Shown here: positions 11,270 to 20,654 of the stretch, piece by piece
How positions within the stretch are numbered: the first letter of the stretch is position 1
Layout: each line of letters starts with the position of its first letter
Origin: Bufo bufo
Taxonomy: Eukaryota; Chordata; Amphibia; Anura; Bufonidae
Reading direction: 5' to 3'
DNA: 64,000 nucleotides
Assembly: GCF_905171765.1 (NCBI RefSeq)
Contig: NC_053389.1
Coordinates: forward strand, 216,572,624-216,636,623
Notes under the pieces: generated by a model
Databases searched by the model: none
What the model was told of the DNA's origin: nothing
The model's input: only the letters and a program-made list of their open reading frames with translations
Position numbers and translations under genes: made by a program

Positions 11270-12118
11270 ATGGATCCGGTTTCACTTTTGGCTGAACGCT
11301 TTCAGGGTCTTTCTTTGGAGGTAGCTGATCTCCGTAAGACTTTTTCTCAGTTTCAAGTGACCGGTTCAGCTTGCGTTCATGGAGTTTGTGCTGAGCCTAA
11401 GATCTCGCTCCCGGATACGTTCTCCGGGGGTAGTGAGAATTTTGTGCGTTTTAGAGAGGCTTGCAAACTCCATTTTCGCCTTCTTCCCCATTCTTCTGGT
11501 GATGAAGAACGGAGGGTGGGGATCATTATATCGCTGCTCAGGGGTAACGCTCAGTCCTGGGCCTTTTCGCTGCCGGAGGGGGCACGGCCCCTTCGTTCAG
11601 TGGATGAATTCTTTTTAGCCCTGGGTCAGATATATGATGATCCGGATCGTATTGCTCTGGCTGAGTCTAGACTACGTCTGTTATGCCAGGGTAAACAATC
11701 CGCAGAGATATACTGTTCAGAATTTCGGAGATGGGCAGCAGATACGGGTTGGAATGATGCTGCACTCCGAAGTCAATTTTGCTATGGTCTTTCAGAGGGA
11801 TTGAAAGATGCATTTGCCTTTCATGAAAGACCTACCTCCTTGGATTCTGCTATGTCTCAGGCTGTTCGTATTGACAGGCGTCTTAGAGAGAGAGGAGAGA
11901 TCTCTCCTTCCTGTCATACTCAGTCCCGGGACAGTGCAGCGGTCTCATTCTGTGCACAGGGGTCTCAGTCGCTGTCAGCCCCTTCTGAGCAGGAGTCCAT
12001 GCAGCTGGGGTTGATTGCCTCTGACAATAGAAGATTCAGCCCGCAGGGGAGGGTTTGTTTTTGTTGTGGAGGTATAAATCATCTGGCAAATGTTTGTCCC
12101 TCTAGGAGATTCAGGTAG
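11270..12118 (+). CDS. gag: Gypsy A gag (nucleocapsid and capsid protein)
   Basis: A 282-codon frame from the ATG at 11270, 28 bp after the 5' LTR. Seen: an N-terminal helix-rich part, a capsid region around residues 50-215 with FRE-CKLHF and LPEGARPL phrases typical of sushi-type Gag, and a C-terminal knuckle CFCCGGINHLANVC (CX2CX4HX4C) that would bind the RNA genome. It forms the particle in which reverse transcription takes place. The frame ends with TAG at 12116-12118, directly after the knuckle, and pol continues in the same frame; in related elements gag and pol are usually one frame, so this stop is either a mutation or a readthrough stop. No canonical readthrough context is visible (TAG is followed by TTT). 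Confidence 0.85.
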   Translation: MDPVSLLAERFQGLSLEVADLRKTFSQFQVTGSACVHGVCAEPKISLPDTFSGGSENFVRFREACKLHFRLLPHSSGDEERRVGIIISLLRGNAQSWAFSLPEGARPLRSVDEFFLALGQIYDDPDRIALAESRLRLLCQGKQSAEIYCSEFRRWAADTGWNDAALRSQFCYGLSEGLKDAFAFHERPTSLDSAMSQAVRIDRRLRERGEISPSCHTQSRDSAAVSFCAQGSQSLSAPSEQESMQLGLIASDNRRFSPQGRVCFCCGGINHLANVCPSRRFR

Positions 12119-13647
12119 TTTTCTGGGAGTAATAAAGAGACAAAAAGGAAAAAATCTTTTAAAAATGTTCCGTCTGTTACTATTGGCAGGGTTGAGGCGG
12201 AAATTGAAGGTTTCCCGTTTGCTTGTAGTTCCCGTTTTGTCCTGCCTGCTAGGGTGGCGCTAGAGAGCAAGAGCATTTTTTGTGAGATTTTTGTGGATAG
12301 TGGAGCAGCTGTCAACCTCATTGATAATCAATTTGCAATAACTCATGGTTTCCAGGTATGCACTTTGGGAAAGGATATTCCTGTTTTTGCTATTGATTCA
12401 GCTCCACTTTCTCAGAAATCATTAAAGGGCATAGTTCACAATATCCGTTTAATTGTGAGTGATGCTCATGTTGAGGATGTGTCATGTTTCGTCCTTAGCG
12501 GTTTGCCTACTCCTCTAGTGTTGGGGCTACCCTGGCTCACTAAACATAACCCCACCATTGATTGGCAAGCGAGGCAAATAAATGGTTGGAGTAACTTTTG
12601 CAGAGAGAATTGCCTCATAACATCTGTTTCTGAGGTTTCTACTAAGACTGTACCACCTTTCCTCTCTGAATTTTTGGATGTCTTCTCTGAGAGTGGAGTT
12701 CAGGGTTTGCCTCCGCACAGGGAGTATGATTGCCCTATTAATCTCATCCCAGGCGCCAAGCTGCCTAAATCTCGTTTATACAATCTCTCCCAACCTGAGA
12801 GGGTCGCTATGCGGGCTTATATCTCTGAGAGTCTGAGAAAAGGACACATACGACCCTCGAAGTCACCTGTTGCCGCTGTTTTTTTCTTTGTTAAGAAAAA
12901 AGATGGTTCTTTAAGACCTTGTCTGGATTTCAGGGAGCTAAACAGTATCACTATTCGTGATCCTTATCCGCTTCCTCTGATCCCGGACCTGTTTAACCAG
13001 GTTGTTGGGGCTAAAGTCTTTTCCAAATTAGACCTAAGAGGGGCATACAACCTGGTTAGGGTCAGAGAAGGAGACGAATGGAAGACGGCTTTCAATACCC
13101 CTGAGGGCCATTTTGAGAATTTGGTTATGCCTTTTGGTTTGATGAATGCCCCAGCCGTTTTTCAGCATTTCGTCAACAGCATTTTTTATCATTTAATGGG
13201 AAAATTTGTATTAGTGTATTTGGATGACATTTTGATTTTTTCTCCTGATTTCAAGACTCATAAGGAACACTTACGTCAGGTCTTGTTCATCCTGCCGAGA
13301 ATAAATTATACGCGAAACTGGAAAAATGTGTGTTTGCGGTTCCAGAAATCCAATTTCTGGGGTTTCTTGTCTTCGCTTCTGGTTTTCGCATGGACCCCGA
13401 GAAGGTCCGCGCTGTGCTTGAGTGGGAGCTTCCTGAGAATCAGAAGGCGCTGATGCGTTTTTTGGGCTTTGCCAATTATTACAGGAAATTTATTTTGAAT
13501 TATTCCTCTGTTGTTAAACCACTCACTGATATGACCAGAAAGGGGGTCGATTTTTCTTCCTGGTCGGTAGAGGCGCGTAAGGCCTTTTCTAATATCAAGG
13601 AGAGTTTTGCTTCCGCTCCCATCCTAGTACAACCTGATATTTGGTTA
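12119..13647 (+). pseudogene. pol: Gypsy A pol, 5' part (protease and reverse transcriptase)
   Basis: In frame with gag after the TAG. A lysine-rich linker is followed by an aspartic protease with DSGAAVNLI near 12294, then the [19 protein letters not shown] near 12890, PFGLMNAP near 13130 and the catalytic YLDDILIFS near 13215. A one-base deletion near 13303 throws the frame; the thumb region continues in another frame (13330-13647) with FLGFANYYRKF. At 13647 Gypsy B interrupts the sequence just before RNase H, which resumes at 21560. It would copy element RNA to DNA inside particles; it is not functional. Confidence 0.9.
13644..13647. repeat. Target-site duplication of Gypsy B, left copy (GTTA)
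   Basis: GTTA at 13644-13647 is repeated at 21556-21559. The Gypsy A pol frame reads smoothly across the target if one copy is counted, which supports these exact borders. Confidence 0.85.
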
Positions 13648-14548
13648 TGTAGTATACGGGAACTGTAATACCCGTCACTACCAAAGTGTCACTTGGTGTG
13701 CTGTCGTCCCTCCTGATTGTGGGGAAGTTGTTATATTTCAGTTTTGTAATGTCATGTAATGTATGTATTTTTCTGTTACTGAAACTTGCATGTACAGGCC
13801 TGCTAGGGGTGTCATTTCAGCTTCTAGTCAATAGAGGGAGCTAGAGAGCCCTAGTTTATATAAGGCCCAGTCAGGGAAGTGCAAGGAGACGGAGTCTAGT
13901 GTCTGTAATCTACAGTTGGAGATTAGACAATGTCTGAGACAAGTCCAGGCCTGAAGTCTGCCGTTCAGGAGAAGATTCCCTCCTGAATTCCCATATGCAG
14001 AAACAGGAATATGTTAGCTCAGGAGCCTGAGGAAGTTTCCAGAAGCTGAGAGAGACAGAGGCAAAGATCAGGAAAGCCAGAGGTACTCAGAAAGACAGAG
14101 GAGGTACTTATAAAAGCCATAGCCAAGGATATAAAGCCAGAATTAGGTTAATGGGCCTTGGTGAAGAATTGCTGTATTCCAGGATCAGACAGAATTAGAG
14201 TGCAAGCTCCTGTGCTGCAAGTCCTGTGTTCAACACTCTGTAATTACCCTGCTATAACTGAATTGCCTGCATCGACCGAATTGCAAAATCGACTGTATGC
14301 TTAGGAACTGCATTTCCAATATTGTCTCTGCTTGCAAAACTACTAAAGTTGGAGTTCTGTTTTAATACCACGTGTTCTTCAATTTATTCCTGCTATCCGC
14401 AAACGGCGTGCCACCGTTTACTTGGCACTGGCGTCACGAACTATCTTTACCTATACCTGCCCTTGCAGAGAGTCAGCCGTACCAGGTTAGTGTCTATTGC
14501 ACTACATCACCCAGAAACACCTACTACACACAACTTGAGTACGCTGCA
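13648..14548 (+). repeat. Gypsy B 5' LTR (901 bp)
   Basis: It starts TGTAGTATAC and ends GTACGCTGCA; the 3' LTR has TGTAGTGTAC and GTACACTGCA, so the original ends were near-perfect inverted repeats. A TATATAAGG box at about 13857 is a likely promoter, with transcription starting some 25-30 bp downstream. The differences from the 3' LTR are at the sixth or seventh base, near 14302, near 14351 and near 14543. Confidence 0.93.
13855..13865 (+). promoter_or_regulatory. TATA box in the Gypsy B LTR
   Basis: TTTATATAAGG lies about 210 bp into the LTR and would place the transcription start in the LTR middle, as expected for a U3/R boundary. The same box is in the 3' LTR near 20864. Inferred from sequence alone. 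Confidence 0.55.
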
Positions 14549-14557
14549 CCTCTCTTT

Positions 14558-14575
14558 TGGCGTCACGAACAGGAT
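14558..14575 (+). promoter_or_regulatory. Primer-binding-like site of Gypsy B
   Basis: Nine bases after the 5' LTR the sequence TGGCGTCACGAACAGGA starts with TGG, the complement of a tRNA CCA end, and resembles the TGGCG...GAACAGG pattern of lysine tRNA primer sites with changes in the middle. The same TGGCGTCACGAAC also occurs inside each LTR (near 14429 and 21436), which is unusual. Confidence 0.5.
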
Positions 14576-15100
14576 ACGCACGCTTTCCAGTGCAAGAAGC
14601 GTGAACTTTGTGCCTTATACAGTTGCCCTGTGACCAAAGTGACAATTTGCCTGTTTATTCAAGTGGACTTTGTGGACTGAAAATCCTACCCAAAGTGTAC
14701 CCACAAACTCTAAAAAAGCGCTGTGCAGTGTTGCGCTGCACAGAGGAAGAAAACCGCCGCATTGGAATGTGGTTTTGTGGACTTTTTGCAATCCTGCTTG
14801 CTGTCAGTGAATGGACAGCGTTTTGCTGAAGATGGCCACCGGCTGCCTGGAGTAAAGTTTCCCGCGCCGCTGAGGACTTTCGTGGGCGGATCCCTGCAAA
14901 GACACAGAGAGTCCCGTCCCTCTTGATCATCGCACCGCCGCGGCCCTGCTTCTCCTGCGTCATCGGGTGCTCAGGACGTCCGGAACCTCGCGAGACTGGA
15001 CCTGCGCAAGCCCGGCGATACCGGTAAGCACTTGTAACCGGAGGGAAGGGGAGTGTACCGGCCCCTTTAGTCGCCAGCGGCCACCTCTCAATTGACTACC
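14576..15100 (+). other. Gypsy B untranslated leader
   Basis: A GC-rich leader of about 525 bp between the primer site and gag. It contains no long convincing frame. A packaging or dimerisation signal would be expected here, but nothing specific can be recognised. Confidence 0.6.
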
Positions 15101-16120
15101 ATGTCAGAGCCAGGAGTGCCTGAGCAGCCGGCCCCAGGAGAGCTTGCGGCTCCTGATCACCCTACAGCCCCTAGCATGATGCCCTTTACCATGCCCTACT
15201 ATTTCGGGGCCCCATGGTTCCCCCGCTACAGGGGAGAGACCCATACCCTACGGGACTTTGAAGAAAAGTTGCTGGCACTATTCCGATTATACCCTATAAA
15301 TGCCGACCAGCAAATGGAAATCATGCTGGCGCAACTGGAGGGGGCTGCCCGCAGGGAAGTGTTATCATGGCCTGCTACTGAGCGGAGTACTCTAGAACAG
15401 ATCTTCACCCGCCTCAGAGCCACTTTTGAAACTAGGACTGCCTCAGAGATAAAGATGCACTTCTTTGGCAAGAGACAGAAGCCCGGTGAGTCCCTCCGTG
15501 ACTATGCCCTATCACTTCAGGAGGCTTTAGGGGCCGTAATCCAGATAGATCCCAAAGAGGCTGATAACCGGGACCAGACCCTGAGGGAACAATTTATCAA
15601 CGGGGTGTCTAGTGAACAAATAAGGACCCAGTTAAAGATGCTGTCCGCCCAGCACCCTAACAGTGCCTTTCTGGACTTTAAAGAACTGGCTATAAAAATT
15701 CTGGGGTCCACAGTATCTCCTGAGTTGAGCGCCCTATCTGAGTCATCAGCCTGCAGGGTGAAACCACTTATCACTAACCGAGCTGAGGCCGGCCAAGCTG
15801 TTCAAGTGTCAGCTACTGATACTATTGCCATGCTGACAGAGCAAGTAAATCACCTCACTAAAAGTCTAGAGAAGGTGTGCAGAAAAATAGAAGAATGGGA
15901 AAAACCCATAATGACAGAAGAAGAGTTCCTGTCATCTCCTAGGCCGTTCTCACCTCCCTACCAAGAGACTCACCCCAGGGATCCTGGGAGGCGTAATAGA
16001 GGTCGCAAGAAGCCCGTGTGTACATACTGCAAAAAGCTGGGACACACAGAATCCACGTGCTGGCAGTTAAACGGGCAACCCCTGAGGCTGAGGACCACCC
16101 CTCGGGAGGTAGAACACTAG
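15101..16120 (+). CDS. gag: Gypsy B gag
   Basis: 339 codons from the ATG at 15101; the open frame extends slightly upstream but only through a TTG. A proline-rich N-terminus is followed by a retrotransposon Gag domain at about residues 45-190 (FPRYRGETHTLRDFEEKL, LSWPATERSTLEQIF, FFGKRQKPGESLRDYA) and a C-terminal knuckle CTYCKKLGHTESTC (CX2CX4HX4C) near residues 307-320. It assembles the particle and binds the genomic RNA. The last 100 bp overlap the protease frame, which lies at -1, so Gag-Pol is probably made by -1 frameshifting; I see no canonical slippery heptamer, only CAAAAAG at 16030-16036. Confidence 0.9.
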   Translation: MSEPGVPEQPAPGELAAPDHPTAPSMMPFTMPYYFGAPWFPRYRGETHTLRDFEEKLLALFRLYPINADQQMEIMLAQLEGAARREVLSWPATERSTLEQIFTRLRATFETRTASEIKMHFFGKRQKPGESLRDYALSLQEALGAVIQIDPKEADNRDQTLREQFINGVSSEQIRTQLKMLSAQHPNSAFLDFKELAIKILGSTVSPELSALSESSACRVKPLITNRAEAGQAVQVSATDTIAMLTEQVNHLTKSLEKVCRKIEEWEKPIMTEEEFLSSPRPFSPPYQETHPRDPGRRNRGRKKPVCTYCKKLGHTESTCWQLNGQPLRLRTTPREVEH

Positions 16121-16590
16121 GTCCAGAGGATCCAAATTGGATGCCACGGTATGTAGGATCCCATCCTAAAATCAATATAGAGATCAACGGGGTCCCCTTT
16201 GAAGCCCTATTAGATACTGGGTCTCAGGTCACTACTATTCAGCTGCCTGCATTTGAAAAGTTCTGGGACACCAACCAGTTGACCCAACCGCCTGAATCCT
16301 GGGTGGAAATTATCGCCAGCAATGGCAAACCAGTAAAGGTTCATGGATACTGGGAACCCACCCTGCAGGTGGGAGAAGTCACCCTACCTCAACAGGGAGT
16401 GATCGTAGTGCAGGCCGGTGACAGAGGAGGACATCCTGTCATTCTAGGCACCAATGTCTTCAAAAACTGTTATTCAGGAATACTTGCTGTATTACATCAG
16501 ACTTTGCCCACAGCTTCCTCTGCATCCAGGAGGGTGATTCAAAAGACTATTACTGTGTTAAGTGCCCAGCAGAGGTTTGCTAATGGGTAA
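16018..16590 (+). CDS. pol: Gypsy B pol, protease segment
   Basis: A frame shifted by -1 relative to gag and overlapping its end. It carries an aspartic protease with LLDTGSQVT near 16207 and a second conserved stretch with HPVILGTNVF near 16430, matching the D-[ST]-G active site and the ILG motif of retroviral-type proteases. It would cut Gag and Pol polyproteins. It ends in TAA at 16588-16590, but the same frame continues open to 20343, so this single stop separates protease from RT. There is no plausible own start codon; translation would come from frameshifted gag. Confidence 0.85.
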   Translation: MYILQKAGTHRIHVLAVKRATPEAEDHPSGGRTLGPEDPNWMPRYVGSHPKINIEINGVPFEALLDTGSQVTTIQLPAFEKFWDTNQLTQPPESWVEIIASNGKPVKVHGYWEPTLQVGEVTLPQQGVIVVQAGDRGGHPVILGTNVFKNCYSGILAVLHQTLPTASSASRRVIQKTITVLSAQQRFANG

Positions 16591-19500
16591 GGAGAAATTT
16601 GTACTGCCAAGATCCGTGATAATAAACCTGTGACTTTGCCTCCTAATTCTCAAACTCTTTTATGGTGTCGTGCTGTCCTGGGAGTCCAAGGCCGAGATTA
16701 TCCAGCCCTGGTGGAACCAATCCAGATGGAGGATTATCCTTATGTGAGAGCTGCCAAGTGCCTGGTGAACGTCTCCCAAGGTAAAGTACCTGTCCGTCTG
16801 ATTAACCTGAGTAATCATCCTGTTGCGCTTACTAAGCATTGCAGTGTTGCCCAGCTGTCCCAGGTGTCCTTCCAAGACATCATTCGTCTTCCAGTGACGG
16901 AAAAGCCGCCAGCTGCAGTCAGCGGATGTTCGCCGGTGACCCAGCCACAAGTGCCCTGGTGGGAAGAGCTCCATGTAGGGGACGAGACTACCCCCCAACA
17001 TCAACAAGAAGGGATTCTACAGCTTGTCAAGGAGCACCACCAGGCCTTCAGTAAGCATGCTACTGACTATGGAGAGGTTAGTGCCATACAACACACCATA
17101 CCTACTGGCTCTCACCCTCCTATCAAGGAGAGATACAGACCTTTACCACCTACTTCATATCAGACTGTAAAAGAAATGATCCAAGAGATGAAAGACTCTA
17201 ATGTAATCCGGGACAGCCGTAGTCCGTGGGCTGCACCCCTGGTCCTTGTAAAGAAAAAGGATGGTGGTATCCGTTTCTGTGTGGATTATAGGAAAATTAA
17301 TCAAATAACCCACAAAGATGCATACCCACTGCCCCGCATTGAGGAGTCACTAACTGCTCTGGGCTCCTCTGCCTATTTCTCCACATTGGACTTGACCAGT
17401 GGCTACTGGCAAGTACCCATGGCCCCTGCAGATAGGGAAAAGACTGCTTTCACCACTCCCATGGGCCTGTATGAATTCAATTGTATGCCGTTCGGGCTAT
17501 GTAATGCCCCGGGAACTTTCCAGAGACTAATGGAGCGGTGTTTGGGTCACAAAAACTTCGAAACAGTGCTGCTGTATCTAGATGACGTCATTGTGTACTC
17601 CAAAACATATGAAGACCATCTGAAACATTTGGCAGAAGTATTTGAAATCCTTATCAAATATGGCTTGAAGGTAAAGCCATCCAAGTTTCACCTGCTCAAA
17701 CCTGCAGTAAGATACCTGGGGCATGTAGTAAGCGGAGAGGGAGTGCAACCTGACCCTGATAAATTAGCAGCTGTCCGTAATTGGCCGGTTCCTACTACCG
17801 TCAAAGAGGTGAGGAGTTTTCTTGGGTTTGCCGGCTACTATAGACGTTTTATCCCCCATTTTGCTCAAATAGCTGATCCTATCCAGGAACTCTTGAGGGG
17901 ACAACCCAAAAAGAGTCCTAGAACTCCTGTGCCCATTGAGTGGAATGAGAAAAGAGAGATAGCGTTCCAATTGCTAAAAAAGAAACTGACCGAGCCTCCA
18001 GTGTTAGGTTATCCAGATTATAGCAAGCCCTTCCATCTCTATACTGATGCTAGCAAGCGAGGCCTGGGAGCTGTGTTAGCCCAGATCCAAGAGGGAAAAG
18101 AGAGAGTGATAGCATATGCAAGCCGCTCCCTGAAAGGAGCTGAGAAAAATGACCAGAATTATAGTTCCTTCAAACTAGAGTTCCTGGCATTAGTGTGGGC
18201 GGTGACGGAAAAATTCAAGGATTATCTAGCCGCCACCCCGTTCATTGCATTCACTGACAATAACCCTCTGGCACATCTAAATACAGCTAAATTGGGAGCC
18301 TTGGAGCAGAGATGGGCCTCTCGCCTTGCCAACTATAATTTCTCTGTAAAGTATCGTGCTGGACGCACTAATGATAATGCTGATGCTTTATCCAGACTTC
18401 CCACAGAGACAGCTCCTGATGATGGGCGGGATGCTTGGGAAGATGTAGAGATGCCGGCCTTCTATAACAAATTTGCTCAACAGGATCAGGCTCGAGCTAC
18501 CAATAACAGAGCTGCAGTTCCTTCACCCTCCAGTAGGCCTGATCCTAAAGAAGAAAGGTGGGTGAAACTACAGTCTGAAAGTAGAGTGCTGGGTGAGTTG
18601 TTGGACTTCATTACTAGTGGCAGAGCCCCTGAGAGGATTCGGCGTAAGAGTGCAGATCCTGAGCTCATCAAACTGTGGAGACAGCGCCATCAACTCTTCA
18701 TACAAAAGGGCCTTTTGCTACGGAGAAGCCTAGACCCAGTGTCCAACGAGAGAGTGTACCAGATTCTCATACCCCGACGAGATCCAGGTATGGTGTTGGA
18801 GATGTACCACAATCAATCCGTTCACTTTGGGGTCCAAAAAACTGAGGCTACTATCCGCCAGCGGTTTTACTGGGTGGGCATGAGAGAAGACATGGAGAAG
18901 TGGTGTCGAGAGTGTGTAGCCTGTGCCTTGAAACGAAGTGAGCACCATGATCAGAGGGCACCACTGAGACCCATTGTAAGTACCCGTCCTCTTGAACTTG
19001 TCGCCATCGACCATGTAAAACTGGAGCCTAGTCGCTCAGGGTATGCTTATGCCATGACTATTATTGATCATTTCACAAAGTTTGTTGTAGCAGTGCCTGT
19101 GAGAGACCAGACAGCCAAGACTACAGCCGAAATGTTCTGGAAGCACTTCCTCCTGCCCTATGGATGTCCAGAAAAGATCCTCACCGACCAAGGACCTGCT
19201 TTTGAGTCCCATCTGTTCCATGAACTGTGCCGCTTACACAACTGTAAGAAGATCCGGACAACGGCCTACCATCCTCAAGGTAACGGATTATGTGAAAAAA
19301 TGAATCAGACCTTGATAGAGATGCTGAGGGCCGTGCCTCCTGAGAACAGAGGAGATTGGCCCAGTCTGTTGCCACAGCTCATGTTCACATACAATCATAC
19401 CATACATTGTTCCACCGGGTATACCCCTTTTTACTTGATGTTTGGGCGCCAAGGGACATTGCCTGCTGATCATTCATTGGACATACATGTACCTGATTGC

Positions 19501-20343
19501 ATTAACCCATTACCTAACACCGACTGGGTTGCTGAGCACCAAAGGCGATTGGACGCAGCCAAAGCCATTGTTCAGGAACGTATGGACTTTGCTAGAGACC
19601 GACAGCAGAGAGACTATGATCAGGCAGCCCATGCAGAACCCTTGACCATAGGGGCCGTGGTATGGTTAAAGAATAACCGTCGTACCAGCAAATTGGACAG
19701 TAAGTGGGAACGAAGTCCTTATGTTGTCACTGCAATCCCAAATGTTGGAACTCACACTTATGAGATCACCCGGGAAGGCAAGGGATCCCAAATTGTACAC
19801 CGAAACCGGTTAAAGCTCTGCCTGACACCAGAACCTAGTGACGAGAGTTCTGGATCTGAGTATCCTGTGTCAGAGTCAGCAATACAGCCTGAGGATCCTA
19901 TGCAGGCTGTCAGTAACCTAAGGTATGACGCTGATCCCATGCATTGGCTTCTGACACCTTGGTTGAACTTGCTGGTGCCTGCTCCGGCACCTATTGCGTC
20001 TTCACCTACAGCAGAGCCGGTTCAAGATGCTCCGGATCCAGTACCCCCTCTCGTGGATATTGTTGTTCCTGTTGTTCCAGCTGTTCCTGACCAAGGTCTC
20101 ACAGATGGAGACCCTCCTGTTGCTCCTCTCCCTCCTACCTCGTTGCTAAGGGAAGAGGAGACCCCTGTTTTGAGAAGGTCTACCCGGATGACCAGGGGAC
20201 GCCCACCAGTCCGTTTAGGAGACTTTGATTATTCTGGTGGCGTCTCCTCCCAAACAGTTGCCACTGGCAATACCTTACTTGACATTTGTGCGCAAGAATG
20301 GACGCCCTTGCCTGTGATACACCCACAGGAAACTCCTGGGTAG
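16591..20343 (+). CDS. pol: Gypsy B pol: reverse transcriptase, RNase H, integrase
   Basis: 1250 codons in the same frame as the protease, downstream of the single TAA. RT: KKKDGGIRFCVDYRKIN near 17255, PFGLCNAPGTFQR near 17490, catalytic YLDDVIVYS near 17575, FLGFAGYYRRF near 17820. RNase H: LYTDASKRGLGAVL near 18040. Integrase: an HHCC finger with HNQSVHFG and CRECVAC (18808-18930), then the DDE core with IDHVKL near 19005, LTDQGPAFES near 19180 and NGLCEKMNQ near 19285. A proline-rich tail of about 200 residues carries RRSTRMTRGRPP near its end and no chromodomain. All catalytic residues expected for the family are present. Apart from the TAA upstream the protein looks intact. Confidence 0.93.
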   Translation, partial: GEICTAKIRDNKPVTLPPNSQTLLWCRAVLGVQGRDYPALVEPIQMEDYPYVRAAKCLVNVSQGKVPVRLINLSNHPVALTKHCSVAQLSQVSFQDIIRLPVTEKPPAAVSGCSPVTQPQVPWWEELHVGDETTPQHQQEGILQLVKEHHQAFSKHATDYGEVSAIQHTIPTGSHPPIKERYRPLPPTSYQTVKEMIQEMKDSNVIRDSRSPWAAPLVLVKKKDGGIRFCVDYRKINQITHKDAYPLPRIEESLTALGSSAYFSTLDLTSGYWQVPMAPADREKTAFTTPMGLYEFNCMPFGLCNAPGTFQRLMERCLGHKNFETVLLYLDDVIVYSKTYEDHLKHLAEVFEILIKYGLKVKPSKFHLLKPAVRYLGHVVSGEGVQPDPDKLAAVRNWPVPTTVKEVRSFLGFAGYYRRFIPHFAQIADPIQELLRGQPKKSPRTPVPIEWNEKREIAFQLLKKKLTEPPVLGYPDYSKPFHLYTDASKRGLGAVLAQIQEGKERVIAYASRSLKGAEKNDQNYSSFKLEFLALVWAVTEKFKDYLAATPFIAFTDNNPLAHLNTAKLGALEQRWASRLANYNFSVKYRAGRTNDNADALSRLPTETAPDDGRDAWEDVEMPAFYNKFAQQDQARATNNRAAVPSPSSRPDPKEERWVKLQSESRVLGELLDFITSGRAPERIRRKSADPELIKLWRQRHQLFIQKGLLLRRSLDPVSNERVYQILIPRRDPGMVLEMYHNQSVHFGVQKTEATIRQRFYWVGMREDMEKWCRECVACALKRSEHHDQRAPLRPIVSTRPLELVAIDHVKLEPSRSGYAYAMTIIDHFTKFVVAVPVRDQTAKTTAEMFWKHFLLPYGCPEKILTDQGPAFESHLFHELCRLHNCKKIRTTAYHPQGNGLCEKMNQTLIEMLRAVPPENRGDWPSLLPQLMFTYNHTIHCSTGYTPFYLMFGRQGTLPADHSLDIHVPDCINPLPNTDWVAEHQRRLDAAKAIVQERMDFARDRQQRDYDQAAHAEPLTIGAVVWLKNNRRTSKLDSKWERSPYVVTAIPNVGTHTYEITREGKGSQIVHRNRLKLCLTPEPSDESSGSEYPVSESAIQPEDPMQAVSNLRYDADPMHWLLTPWLNLLVPAPAPIASSPTAEPVQDAPDPVPPLVDIVVPVVPAVPDQGLTDGDPPVAPLPPTSLLREEETPVLRRSTRMTRGRPPVRLGDFDYSGGVSSQTVATGNTLLDICAQEWTPLPVIHPQETPG

Positions 20344-20654
20344 TTCCGTTGTTATACTGTTTTATCTATTGTGCTGTTCTATTATGGACTTGTTCATTGT
20401 CATGGACTATCCTGGTTATAATGTTACGCTGTGCCAGGTCAGCGCCCCCGTTCCATTCACTATCCTGAGAGAAGAGAACGACGCCCCTTGTCACTACCCT
20501 TCAGTTGTGCCAATTGGACCTGATGTAAATGTAAATGCAGATGAATTACATGTATGTATGCCTGCATGTCTCTATTTTCTATTTCAGGTAGAGATTCCAG
20601 TTGGGCGACCCATGATGGAGTACGAGGTCGTACTCAGCTTAAAGCAGTGGGGTA
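20344..20654 (+). other. Gypsy B 3' untranslated region with polypurine tract
   Basis: About 310 bp between the pol stop and the 3' LTR. A purine-rich AAAGCAGTGGGG at 20641-20652 immediately before the LTR is the likely plus-strand primer. A 96-codon frame runs through this stretch but shows no recognisable domain and no env features, so I leave it as non-coding. Confidence 0.65.

Noticed and set aside
15092..15100. Upstream start of Gypsy B gag at 15092
   Set aside because: That codon is TTG; the first ATG in frame is 15101.
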